Counted from the stretch's first letter, positions 15,698 to 25,511 are shown. The stretch: 55,157 bases of DNA from Clostridia bacterium (GCA_017470945.1 JAFUXH010000105.1:1-55157); one strand, 5' to 3'. Translations and numbers: made by a program. The notes: generated by a model not told the origin, from the sequence alone.

Positions 15698-17971
15698 TTA
15701 TTCGTCAACTTTTACAATGGGCGCAATGGAAACGGAGAATTCCTTGGTGCCATAGGCGGTGAAGGCGATCACCACCCGGGCGTCCGCCCCGGAGCCCTTG
15801 ACCTCCTGCACCACGCCCTCGCCAAATTTCCGGTGGATCACATGATCCCCGGTGTGGAACAGCTGGGTAGAAGCGGCGGCCACGCTGCGGGCGGCGGAGG
15901 GCACGAAGCCCTTCTGCACCCCGGGGATATTCAGCGCGCCCCGGGAGCCGGCGGCCATGCCGGGGGCCCCGAAGCTCAGATCCCGGGGGCGATCCCGGCG
16001 GCTGGGCATCATGGGCCTTTCGGGCTCCGGCGTAAAGGACCGGCGGGACGTTTCGGCCCATTCGTCCACCAGCAGGCGCTGCGGGATCTCCTTGATGAAC
16101 AGGGAAGGCGGGTTATGGGTGATCTGGTTAAACAGCATGCGCCGACGGGCGAAGGAAAGATACAGCTGCTTCCGGGCCCGGGTCAGGCCCACGTAGCACA
16201 ATCGCCGCTCCTCCTCCAGCCGCTTTTCATCCATTGCCGACCGCATGGAGGGGAAAATGCCCTCCTCCAGCCCGCACAGGAACACCGCGTCGTATTCCAG
16301 CCCCTTGGCGGAATGCAGCGTCATCAGCGTCACGTATTGGGGTGCTTCCTCCTGGCGGTCCAGATCGGTCACCAGGCTGACGTTTTCCAAAAAGGCCTCC
16401 AGGGTCTTTTCCTGGCTCTGGTTTTCGAATTCCCGGGCCGCGCCGGCAAATTCCATCAGGTTCTGCAGGCGGGTCTGCGCTTCCTCGTTATCCTCGATTT
16501 CAAATTGCGCCTTGAGCCCCGTTTCCGTCAGCATCTTTTCCACGAATTCGGAAAGGGGCATGGCGTCCTTCATGGCGGTCAGCTTCATGAGCAGCAGGGC
16601 GAATTCGCCGATGCACTTCCGAGGCCGGGAGGACAGGCTGTCCGGCGGATCGTTGATCACCGAAAACAGGGGCAGTTCCTCCTGCCTGGCGTGCTCCTGC
16701 AAAACCGCCACGGTGGAATCGCCAATGGAGCGCTTGGGCGTGTTGATGATCCGCACCAGCGACACATCGTCGGCCGGGTTGACGATCACCCGCAGGTACG
16801 CCAGGGCGTCCCGCACTTCCTTGCGGTCATAGAACCGGGTGCCGCCGAACACCTTGTAAGGAATGCCCGCCCGCATGAACATTTCTTCGATCACGCGGCT
16901 TTGGGCGTGCATGCGGTACAGCACGGCGATTTGGGAATAGGCCATGCCCTGCCGCTGCAATTTGCGGATTTTTTCGCAGATCCAGGCGGCCTCCTCCCGC
17001 TCGTCCCCGGCGCTGTAGAGGGGGATCTTGTCGCCCTCGCCCGCATCCGTCCACAGCACCTTTTCCTTCCGCCCCACGTTGTGGGCGATCACCTGATTGG
17101 CGGCGTCCAGGATGTTGGCGGTGGAGCGGTAATTCTGCTCCAGCTTGATCACGGCGGCGTCGGGAAAATCGGTTTCAAAATCCAGGATGTTGCGGATATC
17201 GGCCCCGCGCCAGCCGTAGATGGATTGATCATCATCCCCCACCACGCACAGGTTCCGGCTTTCCTGGGTCAGCAGCCGGATCAGGGTGTACTGGGCGGCG
17301 TTGGTATCCTGATACTCATCCACGTGCACATACTGAAAGCGCTGACGGTAATAATCCAGCACCGGCGGATGATCCACAAACAATTGCAGCGTGCGCAGCA
17401 GCAGATCGTCAAAATCCAGGGCGTTGGCGGCCCGCAGCCTTTCCTCGTAATAGGAAAAAACGTCGTGGATCTGCTGGCAGCGGTAATCCCGGGCGGAATC
17501 CTGGAACCATTCGTCCGGGGTCATCATTTTGTTTTTCGCGTCGGAAATCTTGCCCCGGATCTCCCGCACGGGCAGTTTTCCCTCGTCCAGGCTCAGCACC
17601 TTCATGGCGTCCTTGATCACCCGGTTTTGGTCGTCCTCATCGTAGATGGTGAAGGAGCGCTGGTAGCCCAGCTTTTCGATATCCCGCCGCAGGATGCGCA
17701 CGCACACGGAGTGGAAGGTGCCCAGCCACATATCCGTGGCGTCCGCCCCCACCAGGCGCTGCACCCGGTCCTGCATTTCGCGGGCGGCTTTGTTGGTAAA
17801 CGTCAGGGCCAGGATGTGCCAGGGCAGCACCCCATGGTCGATCAGATTGGCGATTCGGTAGGTCAGCGTGCGGGTCTTGCCGCTTCCGGCGCCCGCCAGG
17901 ATCAGCACAGGGCCGTTCAGCGTTTCCGCCGCCTTGCGCTGCATGGGGTTCAGTACAGTTAAGTCAATCAT
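15698..17971 (-). CDS. pcrA: ATP-dependent DNA helicase PcrA/UvrD
   Basis: A 757-residue SF1A 3'-5' helicase for nucleotide-excision repair and rolling-circle replication. Walker A AGAGSGKT lies at 26-33. Further motifs are VDEYQDTN (II), GDDDQSIYGWRGA (III), LEQNYRST (IV), MTLHSAKGLEYDAVF (V) and YVGLTRAR (VI). The C-terminus has the Tudor-like part (DHVIHRKFGEGVV) that binds RNA polymerase in PcrA. The start ATG overlaps the yerC stop by four bases and has GAGGAAG upstream. Complete and standard. Confidence 0.96.
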   Translation of the reverse strand: MIDLTVLNPMQRKAAETLNGPVLILAGAGSGKTRTLTYRIANLIDHGVLPWHILALTFTNKAAREMQDRVQRLVGADATDMWLGTFHSVCVRILRRDIEKLGYQRSFTIYDEDDQNRVIKDAMKVLSLDEGKLPVREIRGKISDAKNKMMTPDEWFQDSARDYRCQQIHDVFSYYEERLRAANALDFDDLLLRTLQLFVDHPPVLDYYRQRFQYVHVDEYQDTNAAQYTLIRLLTQESRNLCVVGDDDQSIYGWRGADIRNILDFETDFPDAAVIKLEQNYRSTANILDAANQVIAHNVGRKEKVLWTDAGEGDKIPLYSAGDEREEAAWICEKIRKLQRQGMAYSQIAVLYRMHAQSRVIEEMFMRAGIPYKVFGGTRFYDRKEVRDALAYLRVIVNPADDVSLVRIINTPKRSIGDSTVAVLQEHARQEELPLFSVINDPPDSLSSRPRKCIGEFALLLMKLTAMKDAMPLSEFVEKMLTETGLKAQFEIEDNEEAQTRLQNLMEFAGAAREFENQSQEKTLEAFLENVSLVTDLDRQEEAPQYVTLMTLHSAKGLEYDAVFLCGLEEGIFPSMRSAMDEKRLEEERRLCYVGLTRARKQLYLSFARRRMLFNQITHNPPSLFIKEIPQRLLVDEWAETSRRSFTPEPERPMMPSRRDRPRDLSFGAPGMAAGSRGALNIPGVQKGFVPSAARSVAAASTQLFHTGDHVIHRKFGEGVVQEVKGSGADARVVIAFTAYGTKEFSVSIAPIVKVDE

Positions 17972-18255
17972 GCTTCCTCTTCTTTACGCATTCTTTCCAG
18001 GGCCAGCTTATAGCCGTCCTCCCCATACACCAGGCACCGGTTCACCCGGCTGATGGTGGCCGTGCTGGCGTGGGTGATTTCAGCGATCTGGGCATAGGTC
18101 AAGCCTTTTTTCAGGTACTGGGCCACCTCGAACCGCTGGGCCATGGCGTTGATTTCCGGAATGGTGCACAGATCATCAAGCAGCCGCTGCAGTTCATCCC
18201 TGTCCTTCATGGACAGGATAGCATCCAGCAGGCGGCTGGTGTCGTCGTGCTTCAT
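17968..18255 (-). CDS. yerC: TrpR-like DNA-binding protein YerC/YecD
   Basis: A 95-residue protein of the TrpR/YerC family. Residues 20-85 hold the helical bundle and a helix-turn-helix (TYAQIAEITHASTATISRVNRCL). The family resembles the Trp repressor, but its targets in Firmicutes are not clear. The ATG at 18255 follows GGAGGGG. Four-base overlap with pcrA makes it the first gene of the yerC-pcrA-ligA operon, matching Bacillus gene order. Confidence 0.9.
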   Translation of the reverse strand: MKHDDTSRLLDAILSMKDRDELQRLLDDLCTIPEINAMAQRFEVAQYLKKGLTYAQIAEITHASTATISRVNRCLVYGEDGYKLALERMRKEEEA

Positions 18256-18289
18256 GCGCGTCCCCTCCGTGGAATAACTTTTCTGCTTT

Positions 18290-18317
18290 AGTATACCATA
18301 AAACAGCGCAAAAAGAA
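18290..18317 (-). promoter_or_regulatory. Possible promoter of yerC-pcrA-ligA
   Basis: On the minus strand a good -10, TATACT (18295-18290), with a weak -35 TTCTTT 16 bases upstream. Confidence 0.35.
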
Positions 18318-18330
18318 AGAAGATCGCGCA

Positions 18331-18359
18331 AAAAAACGCAGCAGGGAAAACCTGCCGCG
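18331..18359 (-). terminator. Terminator of the SH3/PG-binding gene
   Basis: On the minus strand CGCGGCAGG pairs with CCTGCTGCG (one wobble) around TTTTC, then TTTTTT. Confidence 0.85.
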
Positions 18360-18397
18360 CAAATTGTGTGAATAATGTGAATAAAATGAAGATGATT

Positions 18398-20731
18398 TTA
18401 ATACGAGATGGTTTCTCCGGTCAGCGCCTTCCAGGCGTTGCGCAGGGTAACCTGGTTCTGCACGCCGTAGTTGGGGTCGTTCTGCTGGGCCTCGCTCATG
18501 GTGCGCAAGAAATGCACGCACAGGTGGCCGCCGAAGCCGTTGGTGGTGATGGAGCCATACAGGTGGGGGCGGTTATGCATGGTGGCGATGGTCCATTCCC
18601 CGGTGGGCAAAAGCACGTACACGGGGTGGATGGTCCAGGACGTATTGCCAAAGGAGCGATTCATGATCTGGGTATCCCGCCAGGTGGCCGGCTGGCTGTC
18701 GGCGTGGCGGCCCAGGGAATAGAACACCAGGTTCCAGCTCAGGCTGGTTTGCGGATCGAAGATCGTGAAGGTTTCCCCCGCCTTGACCTTGCCCTTGATT
18801 TCGTTCTGCCAATGCATCAGCTTGATTTCGCTGACCTTCGGCCCGGCGATCTTGCCGGCGTCGGCGGGCAGCTCGGTCACCTTGGTGGCATACGGCGCGC
18901 CGCTGCCCGACATGATCACCGTACGGGTCAGCCCGTCGGCGATGCCGCTGATCACCAGGCCGTTGCGCACCTGGAAGGCCACCACCGCGTTGTGGGTGTC
19001 GGTATCGTATTCCCCGGTGGCTTTCAGCGGATAGCCCAGCTTGATCAGGGCGTTTTGCATGCTGGTCACGCCGGAGCCAGTATCGTCAATGCGCAGGGTC
19101 GTATAGCTGATAGCGGCATCGGTGGCTTTCCGGGCGTAGGCGCTGCCCAGGATGGCGAAGGTCTGCTCCCCCGCCAGGCCGTCCACAGTCAGCCCGTTTT
19201 TGCCCTGGAAGGCTTTCACCGCCGCCACGGTAACGGAATCGTAAGCGCTGTTGACGTTGACGGTGTAGCCCAGCTTTTGCAGCTTCTGCTGCACCCATTT
19301 GACGTCCTTGCCGGTATCGCCCAGGCGCAGGACGCGGGTGTAAACCGAGGAAGCCTCATCCGTCGCCGGAACGGGCGTGGCCGTCTTTTTGGGGGTGGCG
19401 GTGGCTGTGGCCGCGGCAGCCGAGATGAAAAGATACTTAGTCATCACATAGCCGGAATATCCGTTGTAGGTGACGGCGCACCAGGTGGCGCCCCGGGATG
19501 TGATGGTCACCGCCGCGCCGTTGGGAATGGTGGTCAGCACGGCCACCTGATCGCTGGCCGACTTGCGCAGGTTCAGGCTGCCGCCGTTGCTGGTGTTCAC
19601 ATAGCCGATCAGCGTGCCCGCGGCGGGCTTGGGCGTTTTGGTGGGCTTGGGAGTGGCCGTCGCCGCGGCAGGGAAGCTGAGGAAGGCGGTCATCACATAT
19701 CCCGCCCGGCCGTTATAGGTGGTTTTGCACCAGGTGCTGCCCTTCGACGTGATGATCAGCTGGGTACCGTTGGGGATGGTGGCGATCACGTTGTCGGCGG
19801 TGCTGCTGGCGGTGGAGCGAAAATTCAGCGCTTTGCCGTTGGAGGTGGTCACATAAGCGATGATAGCGGTGCTTTTGGGTGTCGCCGTAGCTTTCTTCGT
19901 CGCCTTGGGGGTGGCGGTGGGCTTGGGCGTTTTGGTGGGCTTGGAGGTGGCGGTGGCTTTGCCAAACACCAGATACTTGGTCACCACGTAGCCGGCCCGG
20001 CCGCCGTAATACACCGCGCACCAGCTGCTGCCCCGGGATGTGACCGTCACCGTGGCGCCGTTGGGAATGGTGGCGATCACGTTATTGCCGCTGCTGGGGG
20101 CGGAGCGCAGGTTCAAATCGCCGCCCTTGCTGGTTTTTACCACGGCGGTGGTCAGGCCCGGCGCGGGGGTGGCGGTTTTCTTCGCGGTGGTTTTTTTCGG
20201 GGTGGGGGTAGGCGTGGCCTTCGCAAAGTTCAGATACTGGGTCATCACATAGCCCGTTTTCCCATTGTAAGTCACCTTGCTCCAGGTGGCGCCTTTCGAT
20301 AGAACGGTCACCTTCGCGCCGTTGGGGATGTAGGCCAGGATGATCACGCTGGAAGCGGTGCTGGCCTTGGCCCGCAGGTTCAGGCTGCCGCCGGTGGTGC
20401 TCACAGTGGCGGTGGATTCGTCGACGGCGGGCTCCTTTTCATTTGTCGCCGCCACCGCCAGGGAATACAGCAGCGTCAGCGTTTTGTTGCCCGCCACGCC
20501 GTCCACCGTCAGGCCGTATTTTTTCTGAAAATCCTTCACCGCCGTCACCGTGGCGTTGCCATAGCTGCCGTCGGCCGCGATATCATACCCCAAGGCCTGC
20601 AGCGCTTCCTGCATCTGCGTGACCTCCGTGCCCTTGGAGCCCTTTTGTAATTTGTTGTACGCCAGGGCGGACGATGAAAAAAGCGCCAGCGCCAGGCATA
20701 AGCAAATGAACCGCTTCACTGCGTGCTTCAA
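18398..20731 (-). CDS. Secreted SH3 and peptidoglycan-binding repeat protein with Cys/His C-terminal domain
   Basis: A 777-residue exported wall protein. Signal peptide 1-24 ends at SSALA. A peptidoglycan-binding module is at 27-92, four bacterial SH3 modules at about 112-170, 196-256, 292-353 and 374-437, separated by Thr/Pro/Lys linkers, then two more PG-binding modules at about 465-530 and 544-607. The last 140 residues (about 635-777) form a separate domain with many Trp, His and a single Cys in GGHLCVHF. That piece recalls the HGC motif of YkuD transpeptidases but does not match it, so a hydrolase or transferase role is only inference. TTG start at 20731 with AGGAGGG eight bases upstream. 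Own promoter and terminator. Confidence 0.85.
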   Translation of the reverse strand: MKHAVKRFICLCLALALFSSSALAYNKLQKGSKGTEVTQMQEALQALGYDIAADGSYGNATVTAVKDFQKKYGLTVDGVAGNKTLTLLYSLAVAATNEKEPAVDESTATVSTTGGSLNLRAKASTASSVIILAYIPNGAKVTVLSKGATWSKVTYNGKTGYVMTQYLNFAKATPTPTPKKTTAKKTATPAPGLTTAVVKTSKGGDLNLRSAPSSGNNVIATIPNGATVTVTSRGSSWCAVYYGGRAGYVVTKYLVFGKATATSKPTKTPKPTATPKATKKATATPKSTAIIAYVTTSNGKALNFRSTASSTADNVIATIPNGTQLIITSKGSTWCKTTYNGRAGYVMTAFLSFPAAATATPKPTKTPKPAAGTLIGYVNTSNGGSLNLRKSASDQVAVLTTIPNGAAVTITSRGATWCAVTYNGYSGYVMTKYLFISAAAATATATPKKTATPVPATDEASSVYTRVLRLGDTGKDVKWVQQKLQKLGYTVNVNSAYDSVTVAAVKAFQGKNGLTVDGLAGEQTFAILGSAYARKATDAAISYTTLRIDDTGSGVTSMQNALIKLGYPLKATGEYDTDTHNAVVAFQVRNGLVISGIADGLTRTVIMSGSGAPYATKVTELPADAGKIAGPKVSEIKLMHWQNEIKGKVKAGETFTIFDPQTSLSWNLVFYSLGRHADSQPATWRDTQIMNRSFGNTSWTIHPVYVLLPTGEWTIATMHNRPHLYGSITTNGFGGHLCVHFLRTMSEAQQNDPNYGVQNQVTLRNAWKALTGETISY

Positions 20732-20770
20732 GGAAGTGCCCTCCTTGGTAAATCGATAAAATACAGGATC

Positions 20771-20799
20771 AGTATACCACTTTGTTCCGGAATTGTAAA
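20771..20799 (-). promoter_or_regulatory. Promoter of the SH3/PG-binding gene
   Basis: On the minus strand TTTACA (20799-20794), 17 bases, TATACT (20776-20771). Confidence 0.7.
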
Positions 20800-20904
20800 T
20801 GATTATTTCAGTAATGTTACAATTTATATATAATTCCTATGAAGGAAATAAATTCCATTCCTATTTCATACAAAAATTTCACATTCGTGCGGGACCAAAA
20901 GCCC

Positions 20905-20933
20905 TTGTTCACCGGCCTCATTCATGCTATGAT
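20905..20933 (+). promoter_or_regulatory. Promoter of the lipase gene
   Basis: TTGTTC (20905-20910), 17 bases, TATGAT (20928-20933) with a TGC extended -10, 44 bases before the ATG. Confidence 0.6.
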
Positions 20934-20976
20934 ATTATGGGGTGAGTTGGAAAACTTTGAAAGGAGAAACACACCA

Positions 20977-22482
20977 ATGACACCTGCCGCTGGGCCTTAT
21001 ACAGGCTGCGATCTGGGCGATATGACGCCCCTTTGCATGCCCTGGCGAAAGGTAAATGATCAGCTGAAGCCTGAATTTTCTTACGCCGCCGCCGCGCTTT
21101 CCCTGGAATTGGCGTCCACCGCCTACGATATGCAGATCGCCCCCTGGCGATCGGCCGGCTGGCGCGATTTTTCTTATTTGATCGACGGCACGCTGCTGTC
21201 CGGCCCTATCGTCAACGGGGAGGCCGCCAACGGGGAATACTCCGAAGCCCAGGCGGATCACTATCAGCGTCAGGCCGCCGCCCTCATCAAGCGTCAAACC
21301 CCCATCAGCCTGCTGCGGGGCACGCTGCGTCAACGAGAAAGCAGCGACACCTGCAAGTGCCTGGTGATGATCCATCCCGCCGCCGGGGGCCGCTATGTGG
21401 CTGCCATCGGGTTCATGGGCACCGGCAGGCGCATCTACGATTGGTTTTCCAATTTCCGCATGGATCGGGAGGAGGAAACCCACAAGGGCTTTCTGCAATT
21501 GACCCGGGAATTTGAAAGCCACCTGACCGGCATCGAATTTCCCCAAACGGCCCGGGAATTGGGCTTGGCCAGGCTTACCTTGGCCGATATTTTCCAATCC
21601 TGCCGCCGGCCCGGCAGCCGCTTCCGCGTTTGGATGGCCGGCCACAGCCAGGGCGGCGCCATCATGCAATTATCCGCCTTCCGGGAAATCCGGCAGGGCA
21701 TGCTGCGGCAAAACCTGATCGGCTACGGCTTTGCGTCGCCCCACGTGATGTACGCCTCCCCCGGCTGCGATCTGAGCGGCTTCCCTCTGTTTCACATTCT
21801 CAACGGCGACGACGTGACCCCCCGGGTGGGGGCCCTGCTGCACGTGGGCCGCTGCATGATCTACAGGCCCGACGAGGAAATGCGCAGGATCTGCTACGGC
21901 TCCGGGTGGAACGACCCGCTGTTCCGGGCCATGTTCCGGCAGATGGCCATGATCCACGATGGGAAAAGCTGCTCCATGAGCATCATCGCCCTGCTGCAGG
22001 CCCTGGAAAGCAGGCCCGACCAGGAATCCATCGCCCTGATCAGCAAAATCGCGGGCAGCGTGCTGCCCGATAAGCTGCTGGCCGCCCTGGGCAGCCGCAC
22101 CGATCAATTCCTGCGCTTCCTGATCCGCCGGTCGGAAATCTCCTACGCCCGGGCCACGGGTGGGGAAGCGATCCCGCAGAATTTGCTGGCCCAGTATCAG
22201 GCGCGCCTGAGCCATCTGATGGCGCAGTACGGCGCGCAGCCGGTGGTGCGGGCGCTGTTTGTCGCCATGGGCGCGCCCCACCGCCTGCGGGGCACCGACC
22301 GCAACACCGGCGGCCAGGCGGCCTATCAGTACATCGTCACCCGGCGGTTCGGTGCGCTGCGATCCTACCCCAATTCCGGCAGCGTGCCCCGCGGCGGCGG
22401 ACGGATCCTGCGCAGCCGGAAGGCGCCGCCCGTCAGCCGGTATCGCCGTTCCGTCCGGCGCAATCAGAGTACCATCCGATAA
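20977..22482 (+). CDS. Lipase class 3 family protein
   Basis: A 501-residue alpha/beta hydrolase. The nucleophile Ser224 is in GHSQGG, and the later HILNGDDVTPRVG matches the class 3 lipase acid region. No signal peptide is visible, so it may act inside the cell or be exported in another way. The last 60 residues are rich in Arg and Ser/Pro (for example RYRRSVRRNQ), an unusual basic tail. The frame is open from 20839, but the ATG at 20977 has AAGGAG at 20961-20966 and begins after the promoter, so it is chosen. Divergent from the SH3 protein; 35 bases before the phosphate transporter gene and perhaps cotranscribed with it. Substrate unknown. Confidence 0.82.
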   Translation: MTPAAGPYTGCDLGDMTPLCMPWRKVNDQLKPEFSYAAAALSLELASTAYDMQIAPWRSAGWRDFSYLIDGTLLSGPIVNGEAANGEYSEAQADHYQRQAAALIKRQTPISLLRGTLRQRESSDTCKCLVMIHPAAGGRYVAAIGFMGTGRRIYDWFSNFRMDREEETHKGFLQLTREFESHLTGIEFPQTARELGLARLTLADIFQSCRRPGSRFRVWMAGHSQGGAIMQLSAFREIRQGMLRQNLIGYGFASPHVMYASPGCDLSGFPLFHILNGDDVTPRVGALLHVGRCMIYRPDEEMRRICYGSGWNDPLFRAMFRQMAMIHDGKSCSMSIIALLQALESRPDQESIALISKIAGSVLPDKLLAALGSRTDQFLRFLIRRSEISYARATGGEAIPQNLLAQYQARLSHLMAQYGAQPVVRALFVAMGAPHRLRGTDRNTGGQAAYQYIVTRRFGALRSYPNSGSVPRGGGRILRSRKAPPVSRYRRSVRRNQSTIR

Positions 22483-22517
22483 AATCCGATCCTCCCATTG
22501 ATCGAAAGGAATCCTGT

Positions 22518-24164
22518 ATGAGCGTTCAAACCGTATTGACCCTGTTTGGCGGGCTGGCCATGTTCCTTTTCGGCATGCGCACCATGGGCGAAGGGCTGGA
22601 ACGGGCCGCCGGCCCCAAGCTGAAGCACCTGCTGGCCATGATGACCCGGAACCGTTTCATCGCCATGCTGACGGGCCTGCTGGTCACCGCCCTGATCCAA
22701 TCCTCCGGCGCCACCACGGTGATGGTGGTGGGCTTCGTCAACGCCCACCTGCTGTCGCTGTCCCAGGCGGTGGGCGTGATCATCGGCGCCAACGTGGGCA
22801 CCACCGTCACGTCGCTGCTTCTATCCATCACCATCGATCCCGGCCCCATCTTCGCGTTCATCGGCATGCTGATGATCATGGTGTTCGACAAAAAGGAAGC
22901 CGTCAAGCAGGCGGGTTATGTGTTCATCGGGCTGGGCATCCTGTTTGTGGGCATGGACCTGATGAGCGTCTCCATGGAGCCGCTTCGGGACTGGCCGGTG
23001 TTTCTGGATCTGATGCGCGGGGTACGGCACCCGCTGCTGGGGGTGCTGATTGGCGTGGCCGTCACGGCGCTGCTGCAATCCTCCTCCGTATCCGTCGGTA
23101 TCATTCAGATGATGGCGGGGGCCGGGCTGGTCACCGTCGACGCGGCGCTGTACCTGGTGCTGGGGGCGAAGATCGGCGCGTGCACCCCTTCCCTGCTGGC
23201 CATGGCCAATTCCAGCATATCAGCCAAGCGCACGGCCATGATCCATCTGGTGTTCAACGTGATCGGGGCGGCCCTGATCCTGATCCTGAGCATATTCCTG
23301 CCCCTGGCGGACTGGGCCGAGATCCTGGTGCCCGGCAACCCCAAGCTGTGCATTTCCTTTATGCATATTTCCATCAGCATCCTGTGCACCATCCTGCTGC
23401 TGCCGGTGAGCAATTGGCTGGTGGCGCTGACCAAATGCATCATCCCCGGCCAGGAGGAGCCCGAGGAAGCGCCCCTCAAATTGCAGTATTACGATGAGCG
23501 GCTTTTAAAAACCCCCTCCCTGGCGGCGCTGCAGCTGCACCGGGAGGCATGCCGCATGGGCCGGGAAACCCACCAGCACATCCTTTTGGCCATGGAAGCG
23601 CTGCGCACCGGGGATTTTTCCAAGGAAAAGGAAATCAACCAGCATGAGGAATTGGCCGATTTCCTGGAGGAAAGCATCACCGAAGGGCTGGTGGCCGTGA
23701 TGCCGCTGGAATTGAGCGAGCACGAAAGCCGCCGCATCGCCGCCCTTTTCCACGTAGTCACCGACCTGGAGCGCATCAGCGACCACGCCATGAACCTGTT
23801 CGACCTGGCCCGGGAGCGGGCCCGGCGCAACGCCAAAATGTCGGAAAAAGCCACGGAAGAGCTGAACGGCCTGTTCAAGCAGGTGATGGAGGTGCTTTCC
23901 TCCTCCCTGGAGGGCCTAGAGGAATGGAACATTCCCGATTCCATCATGGCCCTCATCGAGCGAAGCGAGCAGCGGGTGGACGACGAGACCGAGGCCCTGC
24001 GGCAGAAGCACATCGACCGCCTGAAGGAGCACAAATGCACCCCCAAGAGCGGCGTGATTTTCCTGGAAACCCTGACCAACCTGGAGCGGGTATCCGACCA
24101 CGCCATGAACATCGCCTCCTGCGCCCGGGAGGAAAGCGTGCACGCCCACACCCAATTGGCATAA
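22518..24164 (+). CDS. Na/Pi cotransporter family protein with PhoU-like tail
   Basis: A 548-residue membrane protein of the NptA/PNaS family. The two inverted-repeat signature motifs are present: ALIQSSGATTVMVVGF (about 58-73) and ALLQSSSVSVGIIQM (about 178-192). About eight membrane segments fill residues 1-310. Residues 345-548 form a PhoU-like helical domain with two repeats (ITDLERISDHAMN-like motifs: VVTDLERISDHAMNL and LTNLERVSDHAMNI). It is expected to import phosphate with sodium, with regulation by the tail. ATG at 22518 follows AAAGGAA. The next plus-strand cassette includes a polyphosphate polymerase, so phosphate uptake may be functionally linked; that is inference. Confidence 0.93.
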   Translation: MSVQTVLTLFGGLAMFLFGMRTMGEGLERAAGPKLKHLLAMMTRNRFIAMLTGLLVTALIQSSGATTVMVVGFVNAHLLSLSQAVGVIIGANVGTTVTSLLLSITIDPGPIFAFIGMLMIMVFDKKEAVKQAGYVFIGLGILFVGMDLMSVSMEPLRDWPVFLDLMRGVRHPLLGVLIGVAVTALLQSSSVSVGIIQMMAGAGLVTVDAALYLVLGAKIGACTPSLLAMANSSISAKRTAMIHLVFNVIGAALILILSIFLPLADWAEILVPGNPKLCISFMHISISILCTILLLPVSNWLVALTKCIIPGQEEPEEAPLKLQYYDERLLKTPSLAALQLHREACRMGRETHQHILLAMEALRTGDFSKEKEINQHEELADFLEESITEGLVAVMPLELSEHESRRIAALFHVVTDLERISDHAMNLFDLARERARRNAKMSEKATEELNGLFKQVMEVLSSSLEGLEEWNIPDSIMALIERSEQRVDDETEALRQKHIDRLKEHKCTPKSGVIFLETLTNLERVSDHAMNIASCAREESVHAHTQLA

Positions 24165-24205
24165 CGTTCAATTCAAGTCGCGATGTAACTGATCATATAT
24201 CTATA

Positions 24206-24228
24206 CCGCCCTGAACGGGCGGTTTTTT
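24206..24228 (+). terminator. Terminator of the Na/Pi cotransporter gene
   Basis: CCGCCC pairs with GGGCGG around TGAAC, followed by TTTTTT. It separates the transporter from the surface cassette. Confidence 0.85.
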
Positions 24229-24359
24229 CGTGCGCCGTTTTTATCGAATTCACAAATCATTCACAATTCGACAATGATTTTTTTAACTTATTTTTAAGTT
24301 TCCGTGCGATAAATAAGGCGTACCCGGAAGGAAACAGCCCTCCGGGAAAGGAGGTAAGC

Positions 24360-25511
24360 ATGATGCAGAAAACAAAAAGAAAGCACCCCTTGCTGCGGAA
24401 CCTGATCATCGATCTGGTGTGCACGGGGATCGCGTTGGTGGTTTTCGCCCTATTTCACCACGTATTGCCCCGGCAGCAGCAAAGCATGGGCATCGTGATC
24501 GCCAATCCCTATCAAACGGAAACGAACGACAGTGGGGCCGGCCTGCCCCAGCCGGAGGACGGGCTGCTGATCGCCGCTGCCGGCGCAAGCGATTCGCCGT
24601 CCGACGGAATGCTTTTAGCCCGCGGCGGCTGGAGCGGCGGAAAAAGCGGCAAGGGCGGCAACGGCATGAACAGTAAGGGCGGCAGCGCCCTGACCGATGG
24701 GGACGCCGCCAGCGACGCACCGGCAGCCGATGATACGCCTCTTTCGGAAAAATTCGCCGATCGGTACACCGACGAGGTGGTGATCACCGACAGCAGCTAT
24801 TCCAGCCCCGATATTTCCATCACCGTGACGGAGGAAACGGCGGCAGATGGACGAATCACTTATTACCTGGCCGATATTTACGTGCGGGATATCGCCTGCT
24901 TCCAATCCGCCCTGGCCCGCAATACCTACGGCAGCGGCTACCGGGACAGCATCACCGATATGGCGGCGCTGAACGACGCCCTGCTGGCCATCAACGGCGA
25001 TTACTACGGCAACACCAATGAAGGCGTGGTGATCCGCAACGGGGTGATCTACCGGGCCAACCGCACCACCTGCGACGTGTGCGTGCTGTATTACGACGGC
25101 ACCATGCGGGTGATGCCCGGCAACGCCTTCACCGTGGAGGACGCCATCGCCGACGGCGCCTGGCAGGCGTGGACCTTCGGCCCCGCCCTGCTGGATACCG
25201 ACGGCAGCGCACTGGCCGCCTTCGCCAGCACCGGCCGCATCATATCGGCCAATCCCCGCACGGCCATCGGCTACTACGAGCCCGGCCATTACTGCATGAT
25301 CGTGGTGGACGGCCGGGGCGAATCGGCGGGCATCAGCCTGCCGGAGCTGAGCCAATTGTTTTACGATCTGGGCTGCGCCGCCGCTTACAACCTGGATGGG
25401 GGCAATTCCTCCATCATGGTGTGGCAGGACGCGGTCATCAACGCTCCCTCCGGCGGCGGCCGGGAGAGCAGCGACGCGCTACTGATCGCGGAGGTGAACG
25501 ATCATGAGTAA
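24360..25511 (+). CDS. Membrane-anchored phosphodiester glycosidase (NAGPA/DUF2233 family)
   Basis: A 383-residue protein. One membrane segment (about 13-34) is followed by a Gly/Ser/Asp-rich spacer (50-130) and then the phosphodiester glycosidase domain (about 150-383). Family marks are ALLAINGDYYGN, TFGPALLD, NPRTAIGY, MIVVDGRG and AYNLDGGNSS. Members cleave sugar-1-phosphodiester bonds, as in mannose-6-phosphate uncovering enzyme and bacterial exopolysaccharide proteins. The catalytic part should face outside. ATG at 24360 has AAAGGAGGT upstream. It overlaps the next small gene by eight bases and starts the five-gene surface cassette. No clear promoter was identified; a leader hairpin lies at about 24322-24345. 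Confidence 0.88.
   Translation: MMQKTKRKHPLLRNLIIDLVCTGIALVVFALFHHVLPRQQQSMGIVIANPYQTETNDSGAGLPQPEDGLLIAAAGASDSPSDGMLLARGGWSGGKSGKGGNGMNSKGGSALTDGDAASDAPAADDTPLSEKFADRYTDEVVITDSSYSSPDISITVTEETAADGRITYYLADIYVRDIACFQSALARNTYGSGYRDSITDMAALNDALLAINGDYYGNTNEGVVIRNGVIYRANRTTCDVCVLYYDGTMRVMPGNAFTVEDAIADGAWQAWTFGPALLDTDGSALAAFASTGRIISANPRTAIGYYEPGHYCMIVVDGRGESAGISLPELSQLFYDLGCAAAYNLDGGNSSIMVWQDAVINAPSGGGRESSDALLIAEVNDHE

Noticed and set aside
13671-17962. Long plus-strand frames opposite ligA and pcrA (694 and 709 residues)
   Set aside because: They mirror the codon periodicity of two certain housekeeping genes and lack any domain.
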